Program-made: the position numbers and the translations under genes
The notes under the pieces: model-generated
Databases searched by the model: none
What the model saw: the letters and a program-made list of their open reading frames with translations, nothing else
Told to the model about the DNA's origin: nothing
In this document: positions 1 through 9,302 of the stretch, piece by piece
Layout of the letters: the number at the start of each line of letters is the position of its first letter
How positions within the stretch are numbered: position 1 is the stretch's first letter
Assembly (NCBI RefSeq): GCF_030064895.1
Contig: NZ_JASJEB010000017.1
Location: 1 to 64,000, forward strand
Direction of reading: 5' to 3'
Source: Crocosphaera sp.
GTDB taxonomy: Bacteria; Cyanobacteriota; Cyanobacteriia; Cyanobacteriales; Microcystaceae
Length of the DNA stretch: 64,000 nucleotides

Positions 1-398
1 CTAACTGATAGATTAACTGTACAAAGTACCCTGAAGCTCGTTTAACTACCCTAATTTGTTTCAAGAGAAACCCATCAGGAATAGGACGAGACATCCTCAT
101 ATTAACTTTCCCTATTTTGGGAAGTTTCACCCATCCATCACCCACCCATTCTTGCTTAACTGATGGGTAGAGAAAGCTTCTCATTTTCTTTTGGTTTAAT
201 CCTAGCTTTGGGAATAGCTTCCAAACATAAATCCCTTAAAATTCAAAAAAAATAGAAATAATGACTGAAGTGAGAGAAGTTTCTCTATAATTGTTGCTTC
301 TCTCCTTTTTTCTGGCCGATTTGGCAATCTCGCGGCGTAAAACCGCGAGTATTCTTTGAATCCTGGGATTATTGAGCCTTATCAGTTATAGATAGGTT
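1..398. other. Non-coding left edge, no gene seen
   Basis: I find no convincing coding frame or RNA gene in these bases. The stretch is AT-rich and lies downstream of the leftward AurF-like gene, so it probably holds that gene's 3' region plus the flank of a gene outside the window. No strong hairpin followed by a T-run was noticed. Confidence 0.4.
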
Positions 399-1340
399 TT
401 AGCTAGCTACACTAAGCAGCCCCATGTTAGCTAAACTGTCTTCTCCCCGTTTGGCATCTAGGTCTTGTACTAACTCAATCAGTTGGGTATAGTCAATACT
501 ATCTAAATTGCTAGTTTCTCCAGCGCGACAGTCTCTATAAATTTCTTCTGCTTTAGGAAATCCAATTTGCTCTAATACTGACTTCCAAACTTCTAATTCC
601 TTGTCAGCAAACCAATATAAAGGTTTAGGGAGAACTTCAATAAAGAACGCTTTTTGTTCTTGGGTTAACTCTGAGTATACGCACTGTACTAAACTCTTGA
701 AAATACAACTATGAGCATCTTCATCCCGATGATGAGCTTGTACCACCGCGCGGTTGAAAGGCTGAATGGTTTTATCACTAGATAAGAGTTTTAAATAGTC
801 ACTAACAAACACTTCAGACACAACAGAAGTTGCTAATTTAACTAGCATTTTTTTCCAATCTTCTTCATATAAATCTTGTTCTTTTCTCATACCTAGAACA
901 AGATTAAATTCAGGAGGTTTTAGAGACTGTAAACCTCTTTGTCTACTGGTAATAATACCAGCTTTTGTTACTAATTGAACATGATAAGATTCATCAACTA
1001 AAACATCAGTTGCTACTTCCTGAATTGCACTCTCAGTAACCCCAGGATAACGGTGATAGATAATATCCTCACAAACAGGATTAACTACTTTCAATTCAAC
1101 TGCAATGGTCTTCCAGTTGTAAATCAACCAACCACAAGATAAAATCTTATCTTTAGTTTCTTGAGAAGACTCTAAGAAAGCAGGGTGGTCTTTAAAGGGC
1201 AGTAAGTCAATGCGAAAATCTGGCCGACTATCATCGAGTAAAAGGGCTGCATCTATTTCCTTTTTCTTGACTTGAGAACGCTTTTCCCAAACATCACTAA
1301 TTCTGGAAAGTAATTTATGGCACTGAGAAATGGATCGCAT
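399..1340 (-). CDS. AurF-like diiron oxygenase family protein
   Basis: The 313-residue product has the carboxylate/histidine pattern of the AurF-type (p-aminobenzoate N-oxygenase) diiron fold. E108, E117 and H120 lie on one helix (DESYH), E176 on the next, and H203, E207 and H210 in HHRDEDAH. AurF enzymes oxidise aryl-amines, but related ferritin-like proteins act on other substrates, so the reaction is not predicted here. There is no signal peptide, so it is probably cytosolic. No biosynthetic genes sit beside it, and it is transcribed away from the amidotransferase at 1712. The ATG at 1340 follows GGAGC-like bases. Family assignment is fairly sure; substrate is unknown. Confidence 0.72.
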   Translation of the reverse strand: MRSISQCHKLLSRISDVWEKRSQVKKKEIDAALLLDDSRPDFRIDLLPFKDHPAFLESSQETKDKILSCGWLIYNWKTIAVELKVVNPVCEDIIYHRYPGVTESAIQEVATDVLVDESYHVQLVTKAGIITSRQRGLQSLKPPEFNLVLGMRKEQDLYEEDWKKMLVKLATSVVSEVFVSDYLKLLSSDKTIQPFNRAVVQAHHRDEDAHSCIFKSLVQCVYSELTQEQKAFFIEVLPKPLYWFADKELEVWKSVLEQIGFPKAEEIYRDCRAGETSNLDSIDYTQLIELVQDLDAKRGEDSLANMGLLSVAS

Positions 1341-1711
1341 TTTAAATTGCTCCTATTATATGAAGTAGACAGCTAGTTTATGACAGGCTAATTAATGTTA
1401 ATAATGTCGTAGTTACGGAATAAATCCCTAATAGATTTATGTCCATTAATCAAAGTGATAGTTAGGAAACAAATTACTTAATACATCGTATCTATGTTAT
1501 TGATTATAAATTTTAATATTTTTTTAATCTTCATCCGAAAGGATTATCTTCATGGGTGATTGAGACATAATTTCTGTTTGTCAGACTTCTTGCAAAAATG
1601 TTTCGTGGTACAATTAAAGGCTCCTCTTTTATTCGATGAAATCGAGGGTCTTCAATAGGACATTTTATGATATGATGAAAGCTTGGATAAATTAATGGGC
1701 AATGATTAAAC

Positions 1712-2428
1712 ATGAAACAAGCATTAGTAATCAGACATTTAATGTTTGAAGACCTAGGTTCATTAGCTCCTGCGCTACAAGCTAAAGATTATGAGATAAC
1801 TTACCTAGAAGCGGGATTTGATGATTTAAGTGCTATTGATGCCCTCGAATCAGAATTAGTTATTATTCTTGGTGGGCCAATTGGGGCTTATGATGATCAA
1901 GATTATCCATTCATTAAAGATGAATTGTCCCTCTTAAAAGAACGCTTAGATAGGGATTTACCCACCTTAGGAATTTGTCTTGGGGCTCAACTGATGGCAA
2001 GAGCATTAGGGGCAAAAGTCTACCCAGGTAATCAAAAGGAAATTGGTTGGTTTTCCATTAGACTTAGTGAAGCTGGAAAAGCCTCTGCATTAAAACATTT
2101 AGTTGAAGCAGGAGATATGGTTCTCCACTGGCATGGAGATACCTTTGATATACCGGAGGGTGCTGTTCACCTAGCGTCTAGCGAAAAATATGCCAATCAG
2201 GCTTTTAGTTGGGGTCAGTGTGGATTAGCCTTACAATTTCATCCAGAAGTAACCAAACAAGGACTAGGGCGTTGGTTTATTGGTCATGCTTGTGAAATTG
2301 GTCATGCCCCAGAGGTAACTGTGGCCAAGCTAAGGGAAAATACAGAAAAATATGCTGATTCTTTAGAAGTCAAAGGAAAAAAAATGTGGCAAGGATGGAT
2401 AAAACAAATTGAAGGTAGAAGTCATTGA
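1712..2428 (+). CDS. Class I glutamine amidotransferase (GMP synthase-like)
   Basis: This 238-residue protein is a stand-alone class I GATase domain. The nucleophile elbow is LGICLGAQL (C89) and the His/Glu pair is in FHPEV (H177, E179); an early GGP motif helps form the oxyanion hole. Such proteins hydrolyse glutamine or gamma-glutamyl compounds in the cytoplasm; the acceptor cannot be read from the sequence. No partner synthetase is adjacent. The start at 1712 overlaps by one base a short antisense frame that I regard as spurious. The catalytic triad is complete, so it is likely active. Confidence 0.85.
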   Translation: MKQALVIRHLMFEDLGSLAPALQAKDYEITYLEAGFDDLSAIDALESELVIILGGPIGAYDDQDYPFIKDELSLLKERLDRDLPTLGICLGAQLMARALGAKVYPGNQKEIGWFSIRLSEAGKASALKHLVEAGDMVLHWHGDTFDIPEGAVHLASSEKYANQAFSWGQCGLALQFHPEVTKQGLGRWFIGHACEIGHAPEVTVAKLRENTEKYADSLEVKGKKMWQGWIKQIEGRSH

Positions 2429-2531
2429 TATCGACTTACCAGAATGCAAAGAAGTGACAAAATTATTGGCAGAAGTTCCCACCTATAAATTCTCAAAAAA
2501 TATCCATATTTTAGCTTAATCGGCGAGAAAC

Positions 2532-2574
2532 CCCACACTTTGTTTTCGATAAAAAATAATTAAACAAGTGTGGG
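2532..2574. other. Imperfect hairpin downstream of the amidotransferase
   Basis: CCCACACTT near 2532 pairs with AAGTGTGGG ending at 2574, and the stem extends through TGTTT/AAACA with one bulged base. It lies between convergent genes (the amidotransferase and the methyltransferase) and may end transcription, though no long T-run follows. Confidence 0.35.
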
Positions 2575-2707
2575 ATTAATCGCCAGTGATGCTACAATAC
2601 CTTCAAGTGGGACTGGGCGTGTACCTCACTATAAAACGCCGTAGTGGGAAAGAAGGAGTACCACAATGGAAGTTCAAGAAGGATAATTTCCGCTTGAGGC
2701 CTACACT

Positions 2708-3685
2708 CTACGAATGTGAGTGTATGGAGCGTCGCGATGGTTTTGTGGCGACAATGGTACGATGACGATGATCACTAGGGAAGGTAGTTTGATAATCAAA
2801 TCCTAATTCTTGTAAGGTTTGTTCTACATTAAAAGTATAGTAATCATCGCTGTGGGGTTCGGTACTTTTCATTAACATAAATAAGGCCGGTGGTAAGTTT
2901 TGAATTACCTCTGAACGGGGGTTATTATCAACAATACCAAGAACACCTCCAGGGCGTAAAATGCGAAAAACTTCCTTAAAAATAGCGGTTGCAGCATCAC
3001 GGGGTAATTCGTGGAGAACAAACTGAATAGTAATTACATCAAAAGAATTATCATCAAAATTTGTTTTCTCTGCTAAACCATGTATCCATTGACTGATTTC
3101 TTGTTCTTCATCGGTAACTTTAGCTACTGCTAACATATAAGGGGATAAGTCAAGTCCGATGGTGTTGATTGGTAAATTGTTTTGTCGTTGGCTATAATAA
3201 CGGTGGGTTGCTTTGGTGGAAACGCCTATAGAACAGCCAATATCAAGGATGTTTTCAACTTGAGGAGGGCTATAAGGTTCCAAAACAGCATGAAAAGCTG
3301 CTCTTAACCTGTCTTGTGCTTCTTGCCAAGTTAAGTCTTCATTCTTCCAGACTCGCAGGCCAAGAGACTGGGTTGCAGGAACGGCTTCAAAGGCAGCTTT
3401 CCAGCATAAATTCCCTTGATCATAAGCATGAAAAGGAACTAGATAATAGTCGGGATAAACCACGTCAGGGTTAGTGATTTGGGATAATAAGCTTTTAGCA
3501 GGGGATTTTTCTAAGGTTTTACAGTTTTGTTCCCACGCAATGCCGTTTTTCTCTGCTGTTTTAATGATAACTTGTCTCGCTTGATGGGTCATGAGGCGAT
3601 AAATGGGCTTTGTTTGTATCATTAAATTAACAAAGCGTGAGAGAAGATCGTCACCTGTCCAGTCAGGTTTAACTTTATTCACCAT
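2708..3685 (-). CDS. Class I SAM-dependent methyltransferase
   Basis: The 325-residue protein carries a Rossmann methyltransferase core. Motif I ILDIGCSIGVS lies at about residues 146-156, an acidic strand end (IGLDLS) follows, then SFDVITIQFVLHEL and a post-motif RILRPGGVLGIVD. About 140 residues precede the fold, longer than a minimal methyltransferase and possibly substrate-binding. The substrate is unknown; the DNNP loop and layout resemble small-molecule or lipid methylases of the UbiE/Methyltransf_11 type. It is convergent with the amidotransferase and has no operon partner. ATG at 3685. Confidence 0.82.
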   Translation of the reverse strand: MVNKVKPDWTGDDLLSRFVNLMIQTKPIYRLMTHQARQVIIKTAEKNGIAWEQNCKTLEKSPAKSLLSQITNPDVVYPDYYLVPFHAYDQGNLCWKAAFEAVPATQSLGLRVWKNEDLTWQEAQDRLRAAFHAVLEPYSPPQVENILDIGCSIGVSTKATHRYYSQRQNNLPINTIGLDLSPYMLAVAKVTDEEQEISQWIHGLAEKTNFDDNSFDVITIQFVLHELPRDAATAIFKEVFRILRPGGVLGIVDNNPRSEVIQNLPPALFMLMKSTEPHSDDYYTFNVEQTLQELGFDYQTTFPSDHRHRTIVATKPSRRSIHSHS

Positions 3686-3882
3686 GATATAAGATTATGG
3701 ATTCCTACTCTGAAGATATTTCTAACTATATCACTCTTTAGTCATGTAATCATGTCATGCTTCATATCGTGATCGCAAAATGAAGGGTTTCTGGGATATA
3801 TTTAAGCATAAAAATAGAGATTCTTCGCTATCAATTTTGAAGCAAATATTACCTATATTAGTAACATAAAATCCCTCAGAAT

Positions 3883-3999
3883 GACCAAACATTGAACATT
3901 GAACATTTTGGTTTCAAGCCTCTCCCTTTAGGGAGAAAGAAGTTTGGGAGAGGTTTCAAGCCTACTTCCAAACGAATGATAAATGATAAATGAAATGAC
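3883..3999. repeat. Dispersed repeat with 7-bp arrays, copy 1 (117 bp)
   Basis: This 117-bp unit has two ATTGAAC heptamers at its left end (3891-3904), a core with two direct copies of GGTTTCAAGCCT and a CCTCTCCC/GGGAGAGG inverted repeat, and two AATGATA heptamers at its right end (3975-3988). It matches 10550-10708 in the same orientation. It fills most of the gap between the methyltransferase and the FAD oxidoreductase. Confidence 0.9.
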
Positions 4000-4011
4000 A
4001 GAATGTTAATG

Positions 4012-5166
4012 TCATAATAAAGATGGCATTTTTGTATAATCTTCTGTTACCCAACTAGCAAAACGTCTTGCTAAAGGAGGAGCAAACATAAGTGTGCTGG
4101 TAAACCCTGAAAATAAATGAAGTCCCTCAAAGTTGTCAATTTTACCTACTAAAAAATTAGAATCAGGACAAAAAGAAACTAAGCAATTATGTACTTTTCC
4201 TGGTAAATTTTGTAAATCAGGAAGTATTTTACTAACTCCTTCGCGAATGGTTTTTTCTGCTAAACTTTTATTAAGTTTTGCTGTAGTATTGGTTATAATC
4301 TGACTAATTTGACCTAAACAAAAACTTCCATCTAAAAATTGAATTGCACCAGGTTCCATGACATCAGAAATAATCTCATCATTAGGATTATTCCATAAAG
4401 ATTTAATTTCAGAATCTCCTGATTTTTCTTCAATATCAAGACGGTTTAAAATAGCTGGCATCACTAAAGCTTTTAGTTTTATATCTACATTGGAAGTTAA
4501 TATCAATTGAGAATGAGTAAAATAAATATTAATATTTATGCCCATATTTTGTAACAAAAAACGGCTTAAACCTCCTGCACAAATTACGACATTTTTACTA
4601 TAATATTCTTCCTTATTTGTTTTCACTCCTGCTATTTTTTGATTTTGAGATAACAGTTGAGTCACTTCTTGATAATTAATCGTTCCACCTAATCTTAAAA
4701 AAGCTTGTTGGTAAGCATTGTTTGTTTTCTGTGGGTGAATATGTCCATGAGGTAACTTAAGACATCCTGAGATATAATCAGTGTTTAATAAAGGTTCAAT
4801 TTCATTAGCTTCTTTTGGGTCTAATAATTGAGGTTTTATGAAAAATTTTTGATAATTTTCTACAATAGCTCGGGGTTCATTATTGACAGGAATAGTTAAC
4901 ATTAAATCCAGTTCTCTAAAATCAGTATTTTCTCCCAATTCTTCTGATAAATTATGATAAATATCTCGACTTTCTTGACATAATTGAATCGAATAGTTAT
5001 CTGTTCCAGACCAATAAGCGACTCCCCCATAACTATAACGAGTTGCATTATCATAATTGGGATCTTTTTCTAGTAGTAATACTTTTAAACCTTGTTTAGC
5101 CAATTCATAACTTAAACTTGATCCTGTAATACCAGCACCAACAACAATCCAATCAAAATTATTCAT
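4012..5166 (-). CDS. FAD-dependent oxidoreductase, DAO family
   Basis: The 384-residue protein opens with a dinucleotide-binding fold (VVGAGITGS, G10-x-G12-xx-G15), with a conserved acidic residue at the end of strand 2 (LLLEKD). It ends with the family's second FAD-contacting segment (FSGFTSTLMFAPPLA). This is the layout of glycine/D-amino-acid oxidases and related amine or sarcosine oxidases. The natural substrate cannot be told. It is monocistronic and divergent from trmH, with a 134-bp AT-rich gap that must hold both promoters. ATG at 5166. Confidence 0.82.
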   Translation of the reverse strand: MNNFDWIVVGAGITGSSLSYELAKQGLKVLLLEKDPNYDNATRYSYGGVAYWSGTDNYSIQLCQESRDIYHNLSEELGENTDFRELDLMLTIPVNNEPRAIVENYQKFFIKPQLLDPKEANEIEPLLNTDYISGCLKLPHGHIHPQKTNNAYQQAFLRLGGTINYQEVTQLLSQNQKIAGVKTNKEEYYSKNVVICAGGLSRFLLQNMGININIYFTHSQLILTSNVDIKLKALVMPAILNRLDIEEKSGDSEIKSLWNNPNDEIISDVMEPGAIQFLDGSFCLGQISQIITNTTAKLNKSLAEKTIREGVSKILPDLQNLPGKVHNCLVSFCPDSNFLVGKIDNFEGLHLFSGFTSTLMFAPPLARRFASWVTEDYTKMPSLL

Positions 5167-5300
5167 AGTCTTCTTATATAATTTTTAGCTATTTTATCAT
5201 AAATAGCTGATTAATTAAACTTTATATTTTAATATTATTTCTAAATCTAAATTGAAAAACTATGATAAAATGATGAACACAATTTCTGATTTATAACTGA

Positions 5301-5954
5301 ATGAATTTGCTTCCTAGACGTTATCATCGCATCAAACAAGTTCTTGACAAAAGACAACCAGACTTAACTGTATTAACCGAGGATGTTCATAAACCGCATA
5401 ACTTATCAGCTATTATTCGCACTTGTGATGCTGTAGGAATATTAGACGTTCATACTATTAATAAAACCGATGAATTTCCTACTTTTTCTCAAGTTTCTCA
5501 AGGCAGCGATAAATGGATATTTCTACACACTCACCCTGATATTAGAACAGCTATAAATTATTTAAAACATAAAAATTTTAAGATATATGCAGCACATTTT
5601 ACAGATCAATCTTTAGACTATCGTGAGATCGATTATACTCAACCAACAGCTATTTTATTAGGAGCAGAAAAATGGGGAGTTAGTGAAGAAGCAGCAAATT
5701 TAGTTGATGGAAACATTATTATTCCCATGTTAGGAATGGTGCAATCTTTGAATGTTTCTGTTGCTGCTGCGGTCATTTTATTTGAAGCACAACGCCAAAG
5801 ATTAGCAAAAAAAATGTATGATACCAGTCGCTTAGATGCTACTATATACCATAAAATATTGTTTGAATGGAGTTATCCAACCTTAGCAAGAGAGTATCAA
5901 AAAAAAGAGGTAAATTATCCATCTTTAGGAGAAAATGGAGAGATTATTAGCTAA
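5301..5954 (+). CDS. trmH: tRNA (guanosine-18-2'-O)-methyltransferase
   Basis: This 217-residue SPOUT (SpoU) methyltransferase resembles TrmH, which 2'-O-methylates G18 in the D-loop of tRNAs. Motif 1 is HNLSAIIRTCDAVG (about residues 32-46), motif 2 is LLGAEKWGVSE (about 117-127), and motif 3 is IPMLGMVQSLNVSVAAA (about 138-154); together they form the knotted SAM site. Length and motif order fit bacterial TrmH rather than the longer RlmB type. It stands alone, divergent from the FAD oxidoreductase. Confidence 0.88.
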   Translation: MNLLPRRYHRIKQVLDKRQPDLTVLTEDVHKPHNLSAIIRTCDAVGILDVHTINKTDEFPTFSQVSQGSDKWIFLHTHPDIRTAINYLKHKNFKIYAAHFTDQSLDYREIDYTQPTAILLGAEKWGVSEEAANLVDGNIIIPMLGMVQSLNVSVAAAVILFEAQRQRLAKKMYDTSRLDATIYHKILFEWSYPTLAREYQKKEVNYPSLGENGEIIS

Positions 5955-6039
5955 AATTATCCATAGAACAAAATTAAAACCACACCTAAAAACCATCAAT
6001 TAAAATGGTATCAGATATTGATATTAGTGGTGTATTTTT

Positions 6040-7728
6040 TTAGCGAAAAATATTATTATTCAATCTGAATTGTTCAATAATTTCTTTGAGTGCTTCCGAA
6101 GAATCTTGGCTAATTAAATGAGCTTTAAATTCTTCATCTTTACCTAAATACTGAACATAATTAGCTCGAAGATAGGGTGCATAATCTTGATTTTTTGTCA
6201 GATGTAATTCAAAAAAAGCTAACATTGTCGAGTTGGTATAATCATCTAATAACTCAGGACTGGGTAAAGTTAAATCGTCCACAGTATCTATTAAATCACT
6301 TAACCCTCCATCCACTTGAGAAAAGTCTACGTGAGCTTGTCCTTCTTGTAATAAAAGATAACTATTTGCTGTGGTTAACCAAGGAAAAGAACGAACTTGC
6401 TCAAACACAAACGGAGTAGCCGGATCGTAGTTTCCTGCAGCAATAAAAGTTGGTATTTTAATCTTAGCTAATCCTTTCGGACCAAAAATACTAGCATTGA
6501 CAGGATTAAGCGCATACACAGCTTGAATACGCTCATCCCTAAAATTGTAGTCTTTTTGTTCAATGTTTAAAGCTCTACATTGTAATAATAAAGCCGTATT
6601 CATATTCCCTAAATTAATGTTACAATCTTCCTCAAGATGTTCAAAATCTAAGGTTGCTCCTGATAGTGCTAAAACCGTATAACCACCAAAAGAATGACCA
6701 AATACACCCACATTTTCTAGGTCTAATATGCCTTGATACTGAATATTATTACGCTTCTCTAATTCATCTAAAGTTTGACTAATATCCAGGGGTCGATCCA
6801 CAAATTCTTCTACTAAAAATATCTGTCGAGATAACCCTTCTAAAAAATAATTTTTCTGTTGAATATCACTCCCTGGATGTTGGGGAACGGCAACAAAATA
6901 ACCGTAAGAAGCTAAATGTTTGGCCTGTTTAGCAAAAGCTTCCGGTTCAGAACTTAAACCATGAGAAATAATGACAACAGGAGTCTTTCCCTCACGCCAA
7001 GTTTTAGGTCGATAAACATCAACATAAAATCTTCTTTCTCCAAACCGAGTGCCACGGTTTTCATCTGTTAAATAAAAGCGTTGGGGTTCTAATACTTGAA
7101 ACGGTCCTGGTTGTTGGATATCTAATTTTTGAGAAAAATCTACAGGAGGATCATTTTCCGCTTCCAGTGCCGATAATCTAGCGGTTTCTTCACTAAATAA
7201 ATAAGTCGCTCGAACAATAATATCGATTTTTTCCCCTAAAACCAGAGCTTTTTTGACATCCAGTTGTATATTAGTGGAGAAGTTTCTCAAGACATTAATT
7301 AAACTTAATCCTTCCGGTTCAAACGCTGATTGTACTAAAGATCCTCTGATCACATATTGTCCATTGCGTCCACCTTGAATGTTAATAACATCACCAAAAT
7401 AATCAAGAAGACGTAATCCTTCATCAGTATGAAGACTACGAGAGATCAATACAGGATCGACGGGAACTGGTTTCGATAAAGCTTCCCGAAATAACGCTTT
7501 TTGTTCAGCAGTTATACCAGCAACATCTAAATAAAAAGCTAGATTACCAGTCGCTATTCCTTCATTAGCAAAAGTTTCCAGAGAATCCACCGACACCGAC
7601 AAAATCAGAGAATCGTACACAAAAGAGATTTTCTCCACTGCATAAGTAGGAACTGCGGTGATAGCGATCGCCCCAAAAGTGAGACTGCATAACCCAGAAT
7701 AAGCAGAAAATTTAGAAATATCCATCAC
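6040..7728 (-). CDS. Exported DUF1400 alpha/beta hydrolase
   Basis: The 562-residue protein starts with a probable signal peptide (cleavage near AVPTYA, residue 30). A DUF1400 domain, typical of cyanobacteria, spans about residues 32-160. A dienelactone-hydrolase/PAF-acetylhydrolase-like alpha/beta fold spans about 215-530. The nucleophile elbow is GHSFGGY with S346, and an upstream oxyanion segment reads ISHGLSS. Likely a periplasmic or outer-membrane esterase/lipase-like enzyme; the substrate is unknown. It is convergent with trmH and followed by a short T-rich tract. The start is fixed by the signal peptide. Confidence 0.84.
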   Translation of the reverse strand: MMDISKFSAYSGLCSLTFGAIAITAVPTYAVEKISFVYDSLILSVSVDSLETFANEGIATGNLAFYLDVAGITAEQKALFREALSKPVPVDPVLISRSLHTDEGLRLLDYFGDVINIQGGRNGQYVIRGSLVQSAFEPEGLSLINVLRNFSTNIQLDVKKALVLGEKIDIIVRATYLFSEETARLSALEAENDPPVDFSQKLDIQQPGPFQVLEPQRFYLTDENRGTRFGERRFYVDVYRPKTWREGKTPVVIISHGLSSEPEAFAKQAKHLASYGYFVAVPQHPGSDIQQKNYFLEGLSRQIFLVEEFVDRPLDISQTLDELEKRNNIQYQGILDLENVGVFGHSFGGYTVLALSGATLDFEHLEEDCNINLGNMNTALLLQCRALNIEQKDYNFRDERIQAVYALNPVNASIFGPKGLAKIKIPTFIAAGNYDPATPFVFEQVRSFPWLTTANSYLLLQEGQAHVDFSQVDGGLSDLIDTVDDLTLPSPELLDDYTNSTMLAFFELHLTKNQDYAPYLRANYVQYLGKDEEFKAHLISQDSSEALKEIIEQFRLNNNIFR

Positions 7729-7984
7729 ACCTTAAATAAATTCTAAAACTATCATTATAGTAAAAATAAAAACCAGAAAAATCAACCATTATCATAGTCC
7801 CAGTGCTGTAGCTGATCAAGAACTTTTAGAAATAAAAAATATTAATACTAAACAAGTAAATTAAACCAACTAGCAAACTTACTTGTAAAGCGATCGCCAA
7901 TAATTTAACAGTAGCATAAATATTATTGTATGATAGGATCAAATAACTGTTAATCACAATCACTTATTAAAAATCAATTAACTT

Positions 7985-8479
7985 ATGAGACCAACTCCTA
8001 TCCCTCCACAACCCGGTCAAGAATCTGTTTGGGACTATCCTCGTCCTGCTATTTTACAAGACACCGATAAACATCTCAAAGTAATTTGTAATGGTATTGT
8101 TTTAGCCGAAACCAGCAACGGAAAAAGAGTCCTAGAAACCAGTCATCCTCCTACCTATTATTTCCCTCCTGAAGATGTTAAGTTAGAATATCTTACTGAG
8201 ACTTCTAGAAAAATTCCTTGTGAATGGAAAGGAATATGTCTTTATTCTGATATTAAGATAGGAGATAAATATATTCAATATGGATCTTGGCGGTATTTTC
8301 AACCTACACCTGATTTTGTTTCTATTCAAACTTACTACGCTTTCATACCTGCTTTAATGGATGCTTGTTATGTTGATGATGAGTTAGCGACTCCCCAAGC
8401 AGGAGATTTGTATGGAGGATGGATCACTAAAGATATTGTTGGGCCCTTTAAAGGAGGCCCAGGAACTTGGGGATGGTAA
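7985..8479 (+). CDS. DUF427 domain protein
   Basis: The 164-residue protein fits the DUF427 family of small beta-rich proteins found in bacteria and fungi. The typical core VWDYPRPAIL, the VLETSHPPTYYFPPEDV segment and the final aromatic/Gly tract (GGWITKDIVGPFKGGPG) are all visible. No enzymatic function is established for the family. It has no signal peptide or membrane segment. It lies 27 bp before the 2OG-Fe(II) oxygenase gene on the same strand, so the two are probably co-transcribed. ATG at 7985. Confidence 0.83.
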   Translation: MRPTPIPPQPGQESVWDYPRPAILQDTDKHLKVICNGIVLAETSNGKRVLETSHPPTYYFPPEDVKLEYLTETSRKIPCEWKGICLYSDIKIGDKYIQYGSWRYFQPTPDFVSIQTYYAFIPALMDACYVDDELATPQAGDLYGGWITKDIVGPFKGGPGTWGW

Positions 8480-8506
8480 ACTAATCATAAAAATAAGGCA
8501 AAAACG

Positions 8507-9229
8507 ATGAAAATTAAAGCTGAAATTGAGAAAACAGGTTATCAAATTAACGATAATTATTTGACACTAGAGCAATGTAAGCATTTTTTAAAATTGATTG
8601 ATGATTACCGCAAGAATCACAAGGTTCCTAATGTTTATCGCCAATCTAGAGAACGTTCACTCGATTATTTTGTCATTGATGGTGTGCAAATTAAACAACA
8701 CTTGCCTGAAGTATGGCAGATATATCATAATGTTAACAATATAGTCAATGAACTAAGCGGACAAAAGCTTGTTCCGTTGGCTAATCAGAGAGTGGGAGTT
8801 AACATTAATATTATGTCAAGCGGGGGCGAATATCGTTGGCATTATGATAGAAATTTTGTGACAGTTCTCCTATATTTAAACGAAGTGAAAAAAGGAGGAG
8901 AACTAGAAATGTGTCCGAATTATAGATTATATATTAACCAACAAAAATATACTTTTATTCAGAAATATTTCGATTATTTATTTCAGTTAAAGATTATCCG
9001 AAATTTATTCGGAAATCAAATTAATGTAAAGCCATCTTCAGGAAGAATATTAATTATGCTGGGTGATAGGTGTTTGCATAGTGTTCAAGCTTTAGAAGGA
9101 AATGATGAGAGAATTAATATAGTCATGTCCTATGACATTCCTGGAAAAAATTTTCCAATTGAGAAACAACTTGATTCTTACTTATATACTCAAGAAGAAA
9201 AATATTCATCAGATCCAAATTATCTTTAA
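8507..9229 (+). CDS. 2OG-Fe(II) oxygenase, prolyl-4-hydroxylase-like
   Basis: The 240-residue protein has the double-stranded beta-helix signature of Fe(II)/2-oxoglutarate dioxygenases. The HxD pair is in WHYDRN (H112, D114), the distal histidine in CLHSV (H191), and R202 is placed to bind 2-oxoglutarate. The KKGGELEM strand between them is typical of the prolyl hydroxylase-like subgroup. The hydroxylation target is unknown. It follows the DUF427 gene by 27 bp. All iron ligands are present, so activity is expected. Confidence 0.82.
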   Translation: MKIKAEIEKTGYQINDNYLTLEQCKHFLKLIDDYRKNHKVPNVYRQSRERSLDYFVIDGVQIKQHLPEVWQIYHNVNNIVNELSGQKLVPLANQRVGVNINIMSSGGEYRWHYDRNFVTVLLYLNEVKKGGELEMCPNYRLYINQQKYTFIQKYFDYLFQLKIIRNLFGNQINVKPSSGRILIMLGDRCLHSVQALEGNDERINIVMSYDIPGKNFPIEKQLDSYLYTQEEKYSSDPNYL

Positions 9230-9302
9230 TTATTATTAGACATATCCATAATTTAATAAAATCAGACCAATAACACAAATTTGATCTTATTCTCTACTTT
9301 AT

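Noticed and set aside
1531-1713. 60-codon frame on the minus strand facing the amidotransferase gene
   Set aside because: No recognisable domain or ribosome site; its ATG merely overlaps the amidotransferase ATG in a CATG palindrome.
2589-2765. 58-codon plus-strand frame (VGLGVYLTIKRRSG...)
   Set aside because: It overlaps the methyltransferase 3' end, has no clear RBS and matches no family I know; the local composition difference may be a decayed insertion but is not strong enough to call.
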